DNA of 57,745 nucleotides from contig JAFLEE010000027.1 of assembly GCA_017302015.1 (NCBI GenBank), forward strand, positions 1 through 57,745, in the 5' to 3' direction. The notes under the pieces were generated by a model that did not search any database, had not been told where the DNA came from, and was given only the letters and a program-made list of their open reading frames with translations. A program made the position numbers and the translations under genes. Numbering within the stretch: the first letter of the stretch is position 1; the number at the start of each line of letters is the position of its first letter. Below are positions 14,961-24,319 of the stretch, piece after piece. This DNA comes from Spirochaetota bacterium. Its GTDB lineage: Bacteria; Spirochaetota; UBA12135; COTS27; JAFLEE01.

Positions 14961-17150
14961 ATGGAATCCAAGCCCGAATCCGAAGAAAAAGCCGTTAAGC
15001 CCGCCCGCGTCGCCAAGGCTCCCCGAAAAAACGGTAAAAAATCGTTTAAATTGGTGATCGTCGAGTCTCCCGCCAAGGCGAAGACGATCAATAAATACCT
15101 CGGGAGCGATTATAAGGTCATCTCGTGCATGGGGCATATCATCGATCTGCCCAAGAGCCGCATGGCCGTCGACATCGAACACGGCTTCGAGCCCCAATAC
15201 ATCACCGTGCGGGGCAAGGGCAAGATCCTGCAGGATATCAAGCGCTACGGGGCCGATTCCAGCGAAGTCTTCCTGGCGCCTGATAATGACCGCGAAGGAG
15301 AAGCCATCGCGTTCCACCTGCAGAACGTGCTGCGCCTCAAGAACGCCAAACTCCCCATCCACCGCATCGTCTTCAACGAGATCACGCGCGACGTCATCCG
15401 CGAATCCATCCGCCAACCCCGCGATCTCGACATGGCCCTCGTCGACGCCCAGAAGGCCCGCCGGGTGCTCGACCGCATCGTCGGCTACCAGATCTCCCCC
15501 ATCCTCTGGGAGAAAGTGAAAAAGGGCCTCTCCGCAGGGCGGGTGCAGTCGGTGGCCCTGGCCCTCGTGTGCACCCGCGAAGAAGAGATCCTCAATTTCA
15601 ACCCCGACGAATATTGGACGCTCACGCTGCACGTCCAGAAGGCCGGCCATAAGAAGGAGTACGAGTCCGAGTTCTACGCCTTCCGGGGCGAGCGGGTCGA
15701 ACTGAAGGTCAAGGCCGATACCGACCGCATCCTCGAGCATATCGCCGGCAAAGACGCCGTGGTGGCCGAAGTCGTCGAGAGCCAGCGCACCCGAAAGCCG
15801 CTGCCGCCCTACACGACCAGCAAGCTGCAGCAGGAGGCCGCCAACCGGCTCTCGTTCAGTTCCTCCAAGACGATGATGATCGCCCAGCGCCTCTACGAGG
15901 GCGTGACGATCGGGAAAGAGACCACCGGCCTCATCACCTACATGCGGACCGACAGCGTGCGGGTGAGCGACGTGGCCCTCACCGAGGTCCGGAAATTCCT
16001 CTCCGAGACCCGCCCCCAGCAGCTTCCCGAGAGCCCCAATCTCTACGCCACCAGCGCCAAGGCCCAGGATGCCCACGAGGCCATCCGCCCCACCTCCGTC
16101 TACTTCACCCCCGAAAAGGTGAAGGAGCACCTCTCCCCCGAGGAATACAAGATCTATTCGATCATCTGGGAGCGCTTCGTCTCCAGCCAGATGAAGCCCA
16201 TGATCACCACCAATGTGCGCGTCACCCTGGCCGTCGACGAGGCCCAGTTCACCCTCACCGGGAGCGTCGTCACCGACGAGGGCTTCGCCGAGGTGTTCAA
16301 CGTCCTCAAGAGCGATTCCAAGAGCGTCCATCTGCCCGAATTCCAGCAGGGCGAGAAGCTCACCGTGGCGAAGGCCGTCCCCGAGCAGCATTTCACCCAG
16401 CCGCCCCCGCGCTACACCGACGCCTCCATCGTGAAGATCATGGAGGAGTCGGGCATCGGCCGCCCCTCGACCTACGCGCCGACCATCGAGCGGCTCATCC
16501 GCAAGTACTACGTGCAGCGCACCAAGCGCCAGCTCGTCCCCACCCAATTGGGCCAGGCCATCAACGGCCTCATGGAGCAGTACTTCACCGCCATCCTCGA
16601 CGTCAATTTCACCGCCGAGATGGAGAAGAAACTCGACAAGGTCGCCGAAAGCGAGATCCGGTGGACCCAGGTGCTCGACGAGTTTTGGCCCGATTTCCAC
16701 GACCTGCTCGACCACGCCCGCGTGAACATGCCCGAGATGAAGAGCTTGCTGGCCGAGCCGACCGAGCAGGTGTGCCCCGAATGCGCCAAGATGCTCATGA
16801 AGCGCCTGGGGAAGTTCGGCTATTTCCTCGCGTGCAGCGGGTTCCCCTCGTGCAAGTACACCGAAAGCATCTCGCTGGGCCCCTGCGTCCGCCCGGGATG
16901 CAAGGGCAAGATCATCGAGCGGAAGACCCGCAAGGGCCGCGAGTTCTACGGCTGCAGCCGCTACCCGGCCTGCGATTTCATCTCCTGGGACAAGCCCGCC
17001 CACGATAAGAATTGCCCCAAATGCCAGAGCATGCTTTTCGAGACCGGCAGCCGCAAGAACGGCTTCTTCCTCGAGTGCAAGCGCGAAGATTGCGGGCACA
17101 AGGAGCCCCTGGTCGAGGCCGCCGCCGAAGCCGAGGCGCCCGTCACGTGA
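14961..17150 (+). CDS. topA: DNA topoisomerase I
   Basis: Type IA topoisomerase that relaxes negative supercoils. The protein has about 729 residues, beginning with a short Lys/Glu-rich extension before the Toprim domain ('LVIVESPAKAKTINKYLG', 'FLAPDNDREGEAIAFH'). The catalytic tyrosine is in 'GLITYMRTDS' at about residue 327. Three C-terminal tetracysteine zinc ribbons follow: 'CPECAKML...CSGFPSC', 'CVRPGC...CSRYPAC' and 'CPKCQSML...CKREDC'. ATG 14961 has no strong binding site; an upstream in-frame TTG (14946) is possible. Its last codons overlap the GTG of xerC as GTGA, consistent with an operon topA-xerC-hslV. Confidence 0.95.
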   Translation: MESKPESEEKAVKPARVAKAPRKNGKKSFKLVIVESPAKAKTINKYLGSDYKVISCMGHIIDLPKSRMAVDIEHGFEPQYITVRGKGKILQDIKRYGADSSEVFLAPDNDREGEAIAFHLQNVLRLKNAKLPIHRIVFNEITRDVIRESIRQPRDLDMALVDAQKARRVLDRIVGYQISPILWEKVKKGLSAGRVQSVALALVCTREEEILNFNPDEYWTLTLHVQKAGHKKEYESEFYAFRGERVELKVKADTDRILEHIAGKDAVVAEVVESQRTRKPLPPYTTSKLQQEAANRLSFSSSKTMMIAQRLYEGVTIGKETTGLITYMRTDSVRVSDVALTEVRKFLSETRPQQLPESPNLYATSAKAQDAHEAIRPTSVYFTPEKVKEHLSPEEYKIYSIIWERFVSSQMKPMITTNVRVTLAVDEAQFTLTGSVVTDEGFAEVFNVLKSDSKSVHLPEFQQGEKLTVAKAVPEQHFTQPPPRYTDASIVKIMEESGIGRPSTYAPTIERLIRKYYVQRTKRQLVPTQLGQAINGLMEQYFTAILDVNFTAEMEKKLDKVAESEIRWTQVLDEFWPDFHDLLDHARVNMPEMKSLLAEPTEQVCPECAKMLMKRLGKFGYFLACSGFPSCKYTESISLGPCVRPGCKGKIIERKTRKGREFYGCSRYPACDFISWDKPAHDKNCPKCQSMLFETGSRKNGFFLECKREDCGHKEPLVEAAAEAEAPVT

Positions 17151-18205
17151 CCGGGGCGCTGGTGGAGGAGTTCTGTTCCCGCCTCGTGCGGGGGCGAGGA
17201 CGCTCCCCCCGCACCGCCGATTCCTACCGAGACGACCTGGAGCATTTCCAGCGCTTCGGCGGGGCCGATCTCCTCTCCGCCGACCGAGACCGCGTGCGGG
17301 CCTTCGTCGCCTGGATGCACGACCAGGGCCAGGCGGCGGCCACCCTTCGCCGGCGCGTCGCGGGCCTGCGGGCGTTCTACCGGCACCAGGTCCTCCAGGG
17401 CAGGATGGCGGTGAATCCGGCCCTCTCCATCGTGCTGCCCCGCTGGAGGCGCAAGGCGCCCGATGTCCTCTACAAAGACGCGATGCGGGAACTCCTCTCC
17501 AGGCTCCCCCCGGCCACCGATTTCAGGTCCGCCCGGGACCGCGCCCTGGTGGAACTCCTGTACGGGGGCGGCTTGCGGGTCGACGAGGTGCGCACCCTCT
17601 GCCTCGACCGCCTCAACCTGCACGATCGCATGGCGCGGGTGGTCGGGAAGGGGAACAAGGTGCGCTTCGTTCCCCTCACGGCGCGCAGCGCCGAGGCCCT
17701 CGAGGCCTGGCTGCCCTACCGAGAGGCTTTCCTCAAGACCGTGAGGGGCGGGGCTTCGGAGGGGCACCTCTTCGTCAGCCGCTTCGGCCGGGGGATGACG
17801 ACGCGCGCCTTCCAGCAATCCCTCGAGAATATCGGGAAGCGCGCGGGATTTTCCCAACGCCTCCATCCCCACCTCTTCCGCCATTCCTACGCGACCCACC
17901 TGCTCCAGGGGGGGGCGGGCTTGCGCGACGTGCAAGAACTGCTCGGGCACGCTTCCATCGCCACCACCCAGATCTACACCCACCTCACGCGGGACGACCT
18001 CAGGATCGAACTCGCCAAGCATCCCCTCGCCCCCAATGCGGGCCCCACCTCGGCCCCCGAGGACCCGCAGATCGCGGGGAAAGGCGATGGACCTGGACGC
18101 GTACGGCTCGCGCGGGCCGGGGCTTCGCGGGCGCCCGGGAAGTCCCCCGTTCGCCCCGCCGCGGGCCGGCCCTCGAATCCCGACCGGAGCCCCCATGAAA
18201 CCTGA
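17147..18205 (+). CDS. xerC: tyrosine recombinase XerC
   Basis: Site-specific tyrosine recombinase, probably the chromosome-dimer resolvase XerC. The N-terminal SAM-like domain ('[20 protein letters not shown]') is followed by the catalytic domain with Arg in '[20 protein letters not shown]', Lys in '[11 protein letters not shown]', '[15 protein letters not shown]', '[16 protein letters not shown]' and the nucleophile Tyr at about 277. The start is GTG 17147, overlapping the topA stop. The protein has 352 residues, about 50 more than usual: the last part after '[10 protein letters not shown]' is Pro/Gly/Arg-rich and runs into the hslV start, overlapping it by 11 bp. The topA-xerC-hslV order is known from Firmicutes and spirochaetes. 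Confidence 0.93.
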   Translation: MTGALVEEFCSRLVRGRGRSPRTADSYRDDLEHFQRFGGADLLSADRDRVRAFVAWMHDQGQAAATLRRRVAGLRAFYRHQVLQGRMAVNPALSIVLPRWRRKAPDVLYKDAMRELLSRLPPATDFRSARDRALVELLYGGGLRVDEVRTLCLDRLNLHDRMARVVGKGNKVRFVPLTARSAEALEAWLPYREAFLKTVRGGASEGHLFVSRFGRGMTTRAFQQSLENIGKRAGFSQRLHPHLFRHSYATHLLQGGAGLRDVQELLGHASIATTQIYTHLTRDDLRIELAKHPLAPNAGPTSAPEDPQIAGKGDGPGRVRLARAGASRAPGKSPVRPAAGRPSNPDRSPHET

Positions 18206-18746
18206 AATGCCTTCCATGCACGCCACCACGATCATCGCCGTTCGGCGCAACGGCACCACCGCCATCGCGGGGGATGGGCAGGTGAGCTTGGGCGCGAGCA
18301 TCATCAAGGGGAACGCCCGGAAGGTCCGACGGCTCCACGAGGGCCGCATCATCGCCGGGTTCGCCGGGGCCGTGGCCGACGCCTTCACGCTCTTCGACCA
18401 ATTCGAGAAGCGCCTGGGGGAATGCGGGGGAGACCTCCCCCGGGCCGCGGTCGAATTGGCCAGGGCCTGGCGCACGGACAAGCTGCTCCGACAACTCCAG
18501 GCGATGCTCCTCGCGGCGGATAAGGACCGCATGCTCCTCATTTCGGGGACCGGAGAGGTCATCGAGCCCGAGACGCCGGTGATGGCCATCGGCAGCGGGG
18601 GCGACCACGCTCGCAGCGCGGCCTTGGCCCTCTACGAAAATACCGCCCTGGAGGCCCCGGAGATCGCCCGAAAGGCCCTGGGGATCGCTTCGCGGATCTG
18701 CGTTTACACCAACGACCAAGTGACCCTCGAAGAATTGAAATCGTAG
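18195..18746 (+). CDS. hslV: ATP-dependent protease subunit HslV (ClpQ)
   Basis: Proteasome-like peptidase HslV, the proteolytic dodecamer normally driven by the AAA+ unfoldase HslU. '[20 protein letters not shown]' carries the N-terminal threonine nucleophile behind a short propeptide, as in some Bacillus and Thermotoga HslV proteins. '[10 protein letters not shown]' and '[19 protein letters not shown]' are family hallmarks. I choose ATG 18195 (GGAG about 18187-18190); ATG 18210 or 18216 would shorten the propeptide. Length of 183 residues is normal. The usual neighbour hslU does not follow: a ~430-bp gap leads to a GGDEF gene. Confidence 0.93.
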   Translation: MKPEMPSMHATTIIAVRRNGTTAIAGDGQVSLGASIIKGNARKVRRLHEGRIIAGFAGAVADAFTLFDQFEKRLGECGGDLPRAAVELARAWRTDKLLRQLQAMLLAADKDRMLLISGTGEVIEPETPVMAIGSGGDHARSAALALYENTALEAPEIARKALGIASRICVYTNDQVTLEELKS

Positions 18747-19175
18747 GGCTCTAGCTGGCCCCTCGTCGCGCCCCCGCACCCGGATTGGACCGTCGGACCG
18801 ATTTCTCACCGGCGTGTCCCCGGTGAATGTGTCCGTCGTCATCCGGCGATTCGGGCGCATCGGAGACGCTAGAGTCGAAAGGGCGCCGGGAACGAGGCCC
18901 TAGACGCCCGATTTTGGGCGGGGCGGGGTCATTGGAGAAGGATGAGTTTGTGTGGATGGGGGCCTCCCGATCTCGTTCCGGTGCGTGCGACTTACAATCA
19001 ATCGTTTTCTTTCAGAATATGGGGGGTCCTTTGTCTTACTGGTATTTCGGGCTAATGTCCATAATGGGTCCGTGACTCCGATTTTCACGCAACCGAATCG
19101 CGGATTCCGGGCCAGGAGAGGCAAAAACCCCCTCTGGGTGTAAAAATGGAATCGTTTACATAAACCGCCAATTCT
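18747..19175. other. intergenic region between hslV and the GGDEF operon
   Basis: About 430 bp with no convincing gene. A 7-bp hairpin, TCACCGG-N7-CCGGTGA (about 18806-18826), lies near the hslV end but lacks a T run. A second hairpin, CCAGGAGAGG with CCTCTGG (about 19111-19135), lies near the next promoter. I found no hslU remnant. Confidence 0.5.
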
Positions 19176-19204
19176 TTGTTGCTTCTTGGAAAAAATGCTA
19201 GAAT
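19176..19204 (+). promoter_or_regulatory. promoter of the GGDEF/M16/def operon
   Basis: TTGTTG (19176-19181), a 17-bp spacer and TAGAAT (19199-19204). The -10 box ends five bases before ATG 19210, so the mRNA should begin at or next to the start codon. Confidence 0.6.
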
Positions 19205-19209
19205 TGCCG

Positions 19210-19974
19210 ATGGATCATGTAAGGGAGCTGGATCCCTTCGATGTCTATTGCGTCAACATCATGACGCTCTTGGTCCGCAATAATGTCGATGCCGAACTCG
19301 TCAGCGAGGTCGTCGACGCCTTGCGGCAGATCAAGTTCGAGCATTTCGGCCTGCTCGAAAAGATCAATTTGATCGAGCAGAAAGCCAATATCGACCTGAA
19401 GACCGGCCTCTACAAATACAACGAGAATTACCTGGAGAACGTCCTCAAGGTCTCCAGCCGCGCCCTCGAGGGCACCACGGACCAGGACGCCACCGTGGCC
19501 TACGTGCGCATGGACATCGATAATTTTTCCCGCCTCAATAATACCTACGGGCACGACCTCGGCGACAAGGTGCTCCACGGCCTGGCCCAGATCATCCGGC
19601 AGAACACCCGCCCCACCGATTGGCATATCCGCTTCGGCGGCGAAGAGTTCGACCTCATGCTGCCCATGACCGAGACCAAGGGCGCCACGCGGGTCATGCA
19701 GAAGATCTTCAAGAAAATCCACGCCTTCTACGTGCCCCACCAACGCGAGAAGGTGAAGATCACCATCAGCGCGGGCATCTCCGAGTACCGCATCGCGGCG
19801 CGGAAACTGAAGTCCATCGATCACCGCACCATGGTGAAGGATTACCTGCGCATCCAGAAGCAGGCCGACGACGCCCTTTACCACGGCAAAGACCAATTCA
19901 AGGTATGGGATGCCTCGCTCCAGCGCCAATACCCGCGCATCCGCCGCCATTACGCCCTGCACAACGCCCGTTGA
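19210..19974 (+). CDS. diguanylate cyclase (GGDEF domain)
   Basis: Probable diguanylate cyclase making cyclic di-GMP from GTP. The N-terminal ~60 residues are helical and not a recognised sensor. The GGDEF domain starts around 'DLKTGLYKYNENYLENVL' and has 'MDIDNFSRLNNTYGHDLGDK' for substrate and metal binding. The active-site motif GGEEF follows the inhibitory-site sequence RPTD at the canonical five-residue spacing, so product inhibition is expected. ATG 19210 is preferred over ATG 19195 and TTG 19186 because the predicted -10 box would otherwise fall inside the gene. No Shine-Dalgarno sequence. Its stop overlaps the TTG start of the M16 peptidase as TTGA. Confidence 0.88.
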   Translation: MDHVRELDPFDVYCVNIMTLLVRNNVDAELVSEVVDALRQIKFEHFGLLEKINLIEQKANIDLKTGLYKYNENYLENVLKVSSRALEGTTDQDATVAYVRMDIDNFSRLNNTYGHDLGDKVLHGLAQIIRQNTRPTDWHIRFGGEEFDLMLPMTETKGATRVMQKIFKKIHAFYVPHQREKVKITISAGISEYRIAARKLKSIDHRTMVKDYLRIQKQADDALYHGKDQFKVWDASLQRQYPRIRRHYALHNAR

Positions 19975-22583
19975 CGTCCGCCGCGATCCCCGATCTCCAC
20001 CCCTTTTTCGCCCCGGTGAAACGGCGGGTCCTGCCCAACGGCCTCACCGTGCTCGCCCGCGCGGTGCGCCGGCAACCCGTAGTCTCCGTCCACCTCGCCG
20101 TGCGCGCGGGGGCGATGATGGAGGGCTCCCAATTGGGCGGCGGGCTCTCGCATTACCTCGAGCACGGCCTCTTCCTCGGTTCCCGGGGGCGGCCGGGACC
20201 CGAGGCCTTCTCCAAGGCCATCGAGGGCTTGGGCGGGTCGGAACAGAACGCCCACACCGCCCATGACCATACCGCCTTCTATTTCACCGTCGAATCCGCC
20301 GGCTTGAGGGCCGGTTGCCGGCTCCTCGCCGATCTCGTCTTTCATCCCCTGTTCCGCCGCGACCGCCTCCTGCGGGAGAAGAAGGTCATCCGCGCCGAGA
20401 TGGACATGGATCAGGACGATCCCGACAGCCGCATGGCGCAGGATTTCATGGAGCGTGCCTATCCGACCCATCCCTGCCGCGAACCCGTCATCGGCCGCCG
20501 GGCGCGCTTCGACGCGCTCACGCCGGAGGATCTCGAGGCTTGGCACCGCAGGCGCTACGTGCCCGGGGCCATGGTGCTGGCGCTCGTGGGCGATTTCGAG
20601 GTCGACCGCGCCCTCGATGCCGCCCAAGCGGCCTTCGGCCGGGTGGCGGGAGCTTCCCCCGAGCCGGACGCCTTCGGCGATGAGCGCGAAACCCCCCCTT
20701 CGCTGCGGGAGACGGTCGAACTCCCGGTGGAAAGCCCGCGCCTGAGGCTCTCTTGGCCCTCCTGCGCGTGGTCCCACCCGGACGCCGCGGTGTTCGATCT
20801 TTTGGAGACCCTGCTGGGATGGGGGAAGCATTGCCGCTTCTGGAAGGGCTGGATGGCCCGGGGGACTTTCGCGGGCATGGAGGTCTCTTCTTGGACGCCG
20901 TCTTTCCGCGGGCTCTTCGATGTGCTCCTCACGCTGCACCATGGGAAGGCGGCCGAATCCGCGGCCGCGGTGGGGCGTTTCCTGGACGAACTCGCTTCGG
21001 TTCACCGGAAATTCTCCCCCGGCGATCTGGAGGCCGCGCGCTTTAAGGTCTTCGCCGAGGCCGTCTCGGCCCTCGAGACCACGCCGGGCCTCGCCTCGAA
21101 CCTCGCCATGAACGAACTCATGGGCGGGGGGTACGGGTGGGAACTGGAGCACCTCGGCGCCATGGCCGCCGTAGGCCAAGCCGATTTGCGGAGGGTGGTC
21201 GAGCAGCATCTGAAACCCGAGGCCGCCCTCGCCGTGCTCTACGCGCCCAAGGGCGAGGCCGGGCGCTACGCGAAGGTACTCCCGGGTTCCGCCCGGCGTT
21301 CGGCACCCGAGTTGAAGGGACGGCAGAGGGCGCCCCAGGGGAAGCCCGAATCCCGGCCCATCGAGCGGGAGACCCTGGAGAACGGCGCGGTGATCCTTCG
21401 GCACCGGGGGGATGGGGCGGGGATGGCCCACCTCGCCCTCGTGTTCGCCGGCGGGCAGGAGTTCGAAGACGGTTCCACGGCGGGGCTCTTCCACCACCTC
21501 ATCCGCCTCATGCCCGAGGGCGCGGGCGGCCTTCGTTCGGAGCGCATCCAAGAGGCCTTCGAGGGACGCGGGGGCTTCCTCTTCCCCCATAGCGGCCCCA
21601 ACCATATCGGGCTTTCCCTCTCCTGGTTCCCCTCCGAGGAGAGAAAAATACTCGACACCCTCGCGAGGATCCTGGAGGCGCCCGCTTTTCCGGCCCGGGC
21701 CCTCAAGGTCGAAGCCGCGCGCAGCCTCGAGAGCCTCGCGATGATGGAGGAGAGCGTGGGGGATATGGCCCGCCAGGCCCTGCGCAGCGCCCTTTGGGGG
21801 CGCCACGGCTACGCCCCGCCTTCCTGCGGCACGCCGGGTTCCATCCGTCGCCTCGACCGCCGGGCCCTCCTGGAGGCGTTCCCGAAATTCGTGCGGGGGG
21901 GGAATCTGGTCATGGCCTGCGCGGGGGCGGTTTCCCCGGAGCGCCTCGCCGACCTCGCGCGGCGCCTTCCGCCGGGGCGCCCTTCCTTTCCCGCGGCGCC
22001 AGTTTTTCCCCCCATCCCCCCCAAGCCCCTTACGCACCGCATGGACAAGGACCAGACCCTTCTCCATTGGGCCTTCCATGGTCCGGGCCTCGCGCACCCC
22101 GATGGACGCTGGCTCGAACTCCTCTCCGCGTGGTATAACGGGCTCGGCGGGCCGCTCTTCGCCCTTCGGGGCGATGACGCCCTCGCCTACCAGGTGGGGT
22201 TCGGCCGCCATGTGCGCCGCGACACCTCGGCCCTCGTCTTCTCCCTCACCTTGGGGAAGGCGAACGCCCGGAAATCGTCCAAAGTGGTCTCGGCGTTCGC
22301 CCGTTCCGTCGAACGGGTGAAGCGGGGCCGCATCGACGGCGCGGAACTCGCGCGGGCCGTGGCGGTCCTGCGCGGCTCGCGGGGCCTCTCGGCCCAGGCT
22401 TGGCTCGAAGAATGCCAGGGCCTGGCCGCCCATGAGCGCCTGGGCGCGGGCTGGCGGGGCCACTTCGACGAAACCCACTTCCCGGAATCCCCCGCCGCGT
22501 TGCGCGAGGGGATCCGGGGCGCCGCCGAGCGCCACTTGGACCCGCAACGCGCCATCACCCTACTCACCGGGAGACTCGCATGA
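19971..22583 (+). CDS. M16-family zinc peptidase
   Basis: Pitrilysin-type metallopeptidase of 870 residues with two M16 repeats in one chain. The N-terminal half has the inverted zinc motif HYLEH (residues 61-65) and the downstream glutamate in 'REKKVIRAEMDMDQDD', so it should be catalytic. The C-terminal half ('LENGAVILRHRGDGAGMAHL') lacks the motif and is structural, as in insulysin-like enzymes. No clear signal peptide, so it may be cytoplasmic. The TTG start at 19971 overlaps the GGDEF stop, and its own stop overlaps def as ATGA. Substrate unknown. Confidence 0.87.
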   Translation: MTSAAIPDLHPFFAPVKRRVLPNGLTVLARAVRRQPVVSVHLAVRAGAMMEGSQLGGGLSHYLEHGLFLGSRGRPGPEAFSKAIEGLGGSEQNAHTAHDHTAFYFTVESAGLRAGCRLLADLVFHPLFRRDRLLREKKVIRAEMDMDQDDPDSRMAQDFMERAYPTHPCREPVIGRRARFDALTPEDLEAWHRRRYVPGAMVLALVGDFEVDRALDAAQAAFGRVAGASPEPDAFGDERETPPSLRETVELPVESPRLRLSWPSCAWSHPDAAVFDLLETLLGWGKHCRFWKGWMARGTFAGMEVSSWTPSFRGLFDVLLTLHHGKAAESAAAVGRFLDELASVHRKFSPGDLEAARFKVFAEAVSALETTPGLASNLAMNELMGGGYGWELEHLGAMAAVGQADLRRVVEQHLKPEAALAVLYAPKGEAGRYAKVLPGSARRSAPELKGRQRAPQGKPESRPIERETLENGAVILRHRGDGAGMAHLALVFAGGQEFEDGSTAGLFHHLIRLMPEGAGGLRSERIQEAFEGRGGFLFPHSGPNHIGLSLSWFPSEERKILDTLARILEAPAFPARALKVEAARSLESLAMMEESVGDMARQALRSALWGRHGYAPPSCGTPGSIRRLDRRALLEAFPKFVRGGNLVMACAGAVSPERLADLARRLPPGRPSFPAAPVFPPIPPKPLTHRMDKDQTLLHWAFHGPGLAHPDGRWLELLSAWYNGLGGPLFALRGDDALAYQVGFGRHVRRDTSALVFSLTLGKANARKSSKVVSAFARSVERVKRGRIDGAELARAVAVLRGSRGLSAQAWLEECQGLAAHERLGAGWRGHFDETHFPESPAALREGIRGAAERHLDPQRAITLLTGRLA

Positions 22584-23143
22584 CCCGCACCATCCTCAAG
22601 ATCGGAGATCCCCGCCTCGGGCGCATCAGCCAACCTGTCGCCGCCGTGACCGACGAGATCCGGCGGCTCGCCGCCGATATGCTCGATACGATGTACGAGA
22701 GCCAGGGGATCGGCCTCGCGGCCATCCAGGTCGGCGAAGAGAAGCGGATGTTCGTCGTCGATATCCCTGAATGCACGGAGGGTCCCATGGCCTTCATCAA
22801 CCCCGAGCTGGTGGAGCATTCCACGGAGAAGGCCCCCTTCGAGGAAGGGTGCCTCTCGATTCCCGGCGTGCGCACGCGCGTGCTCCGGAGCAAGACGGTC
22901 ACGCTGCGCTATACCGACCTCGAGGGCAAGAAGCGGGAGCTGAAGGCCGAGGGGCTCACCGCCATCTGCCTCCAGCACGAGTACGACCACCTCGACGGCA
23001 TCCTCTTCGTCGAGCGCGCCGCCGAAGACGCCCCCCGCAAGCGCATCCAAACCATCAACGACCTGCTCGAGGAGAAGAAACTCCCGCGCTTCCTGGACGA
23101 ACGCGTCAAGCCGAAATCGGGCAAGGGCGGCGCCCGGAGATAG
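22580..23143 (+). CDS. def: peptide deformylase
   Basis: Removes the N-terminal formyl group from nascent proteins. All three PDF motifs are present: 'GIGLAAIQVG', 'EEGCLSIPG' and 'CLQHEYDHLDGILF' (metal ligands Cys and HEYDH). At 187 residues it is slightly long because of a Lys/Arg-rich tail. The ATG overlaps the M16 stop by four bases, making it the third cistron of the GGDEF/M16/def operon. It converges with the STAS gene 12 bp away. fmt, its frequent neighbour, is not present. Confidence 0.95.
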   Translation: MTRTILKIGDPRLGRISQPVAAVTDEIRRLAADMLDTMYESQGIGLAAIQVGEEKRMFVVDIPECTEGPMAFINPELVEHSTEKAPFEEGCLSIPGVRTRVLRSKTVTLRYTDLEGKKRELKAEGLTAICLQHEYDHLDGILFVERAAEDAPRKRIQTINDLLEEKKLPRFLDERVKPKSGKGGARR

Positions 23144-23155
23144 GGAAGGGCGGGA

Positions 23156-23521
23156 CTAGGCCTGGGCGTCGGCGGGCAGGGCGGCCAGGCTATCGGCCAA
23201 GCGGGCGTCGATCGAAACCACCTGGTCGAACCGGGTCGTCTGGAAGATCTTATCCACCATCTTCGTCGCCCCGCAGAGGCGGAAGCGCTGGGCATCGCGC
23301 AGGCGCATCTTCAGGACGATGAAGGCGCCGATGGCGGTGGAATCGACGTAGTCGCAGGCGGAGAGATCGACGATGAGGCCCCGAAGGGGACCTTGCGAGG
23401 CGAGCTGGTCGAGGGCGAGGGCCCTGAGTTCGCTCGTATTCTGCATGGTGAGCGGGCCGTTCACCCTCACCACCAGGGCGCCGTCGGTCGCTTCGAAAGG
23501 GAACTCTTCGGGGGTCGCCAC
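23156..23521 (-). CDS. STAS-domain protein (anti-sigma factor antagonist-like)
   Basis: A single STAS domain of 121 residues, as in SpoIIAA/RsbV. The conserved loop 'CDYVDSTAIGAFIVLKMRL' contains the Ser/Thr usually phosphorylated by an anti-sigma kinase. The start is GTG 23521, seven bases after the stop of the WG-repeat gene, so the two are probably cotranscribed. No anti-sigma kinase, PP2C phosphatase or sigma factor is adjacent; the partner is unknown. Confidence 0.82.
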   Translation of the reverse strand: MATPEEFPFEATDGALVVRVNGPLTMQNTSELRALALDQLASQGPLRGLIVDLSACDYVDSTAIGAFIVLKMRLRDAQRFRLCGATKMVDKIFQTTRFDQVVSIDARLADSLAALPADAQA

Positions 23522-23528
23522 GGGACCG

Positions 23529-24215
23529 TCAGGGCACCACGAGGTTCTTGAGGTTCCCGTTGCGGTCGATGATGGCGTAGCCGATGGCGTCTTTCACGAG
23601 GGCCAAGCCCTCGGAGAAGAAGCCGGTATGGACCACCGGGCCGGAAGGCTGGCGGCGTTGGAACCGACCGCCGGAAACGGGGTGGAGGACGCCGTCGGCG
23701 CCGGGCTTGACCGCGGAGTCGCCCAGGGCCTCGTTGAAGAACCAGGGCTCCTCGAAGAGGCAATCGATGACGAAGCGCCCGCGCAGGTCGAGGAAGCCCC
23801 AACGCCCGTAGGATTCGACCCGGGCGAGGCCTTCGGTATAGGGCCAGACGTCCTTGAAGCGCGGCTCGATCTTCCACTGCCCATTCAGGGCCATGAGGCC
23901 CCAGCGGCCGCCCGATTGGGCGAGGAGGCATCCCTCGTTGACGTCGTAGAGATTCTCGAAGATCGGCAGGAGCACCCAGGAGGCATTGGTGCCGATGACG
24001 CCCCAACCGGAGCCGCCCATGGGGAAGCTGGACCGCACCGAGGCGTAGCCTTCGCTAAACGGCCCCGCTTCGGCGAACCGGGGAGAGATGAGGACCGCGC
24101 CCTTGGGAGTGCGGTATCCCCAGAGCTTCCCCTCGCGATAGGGAACATAGACCGCCGGCTGCGCCGCGAGCGCGCCCACCAGCAAGCCTGCTAACCAGAA
24201 AACGCTCAGCCTCAT
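23529..24215 (-). CDS. exported WG-repeat protein
   Basis: A 228-residue protein with signal peptide 'MRLSVFWLAGLLVGALAAQ' and several WG (KWG) repeats: 'GKLWGYRTPKGAVLISPRF', 'GRWGLMALNGQWKIEPRF' and 'GRWGFLDLRGRFVIDCLF'. Such repeats are thought to form beta-propeller or solenoid-like surfaces and are abundant in Leptospira and Bacteroidota. The start is ATG 24215. On the minus strand TAGAAT lies eight bases before it, so the mRNA may be leaderless. Located upstream of the STAS gene in the same direction. Role unknown. Confidence 0.8.
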   Translation of the reverse strand: MRLSVFWLAGLLVGALAAQPAVYVPYREGKLWGYRTPKGAVLISPRFAEAGPFSEGYASVRSSFPMGGSGWGVIGTNASWVLLPIFENLYDVNEGCLLAQSGGRWGLMALNGQWKIEPRFKDVWPYTEGLARVESYGRWGFLDLRGRFVIDCLFEEPWFFNEALGDSAVKPGADGVLHPVSGGRFQRRQPSGPVVHTGFFSEGLALVKDAIGYAIIDRNGNLKNLVVP

Positions 24216-24319
24216 GGGATTCAATTCTATGATGAAACCGTTTCCATTTCGCCCATCCGCCGCATTTAGGGACACTCGGGGGTTCCCCGGCCCCGCTTAA
24301 GTCAAACCGGCGGGGCACC

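Noticed and set aside
14928-17099. 723-codon antisense frame opposite topA
   Set aside because: topA is certain on the plus strand; the antisense product is low-complexity and has no binding site.
19950-22547. 865-codon antisense frame opposite the M16 peptidase
   Set aside because: The same GC codon-bias artefact; the sense frame carries HYLEH and overlaps neighbours correctly.
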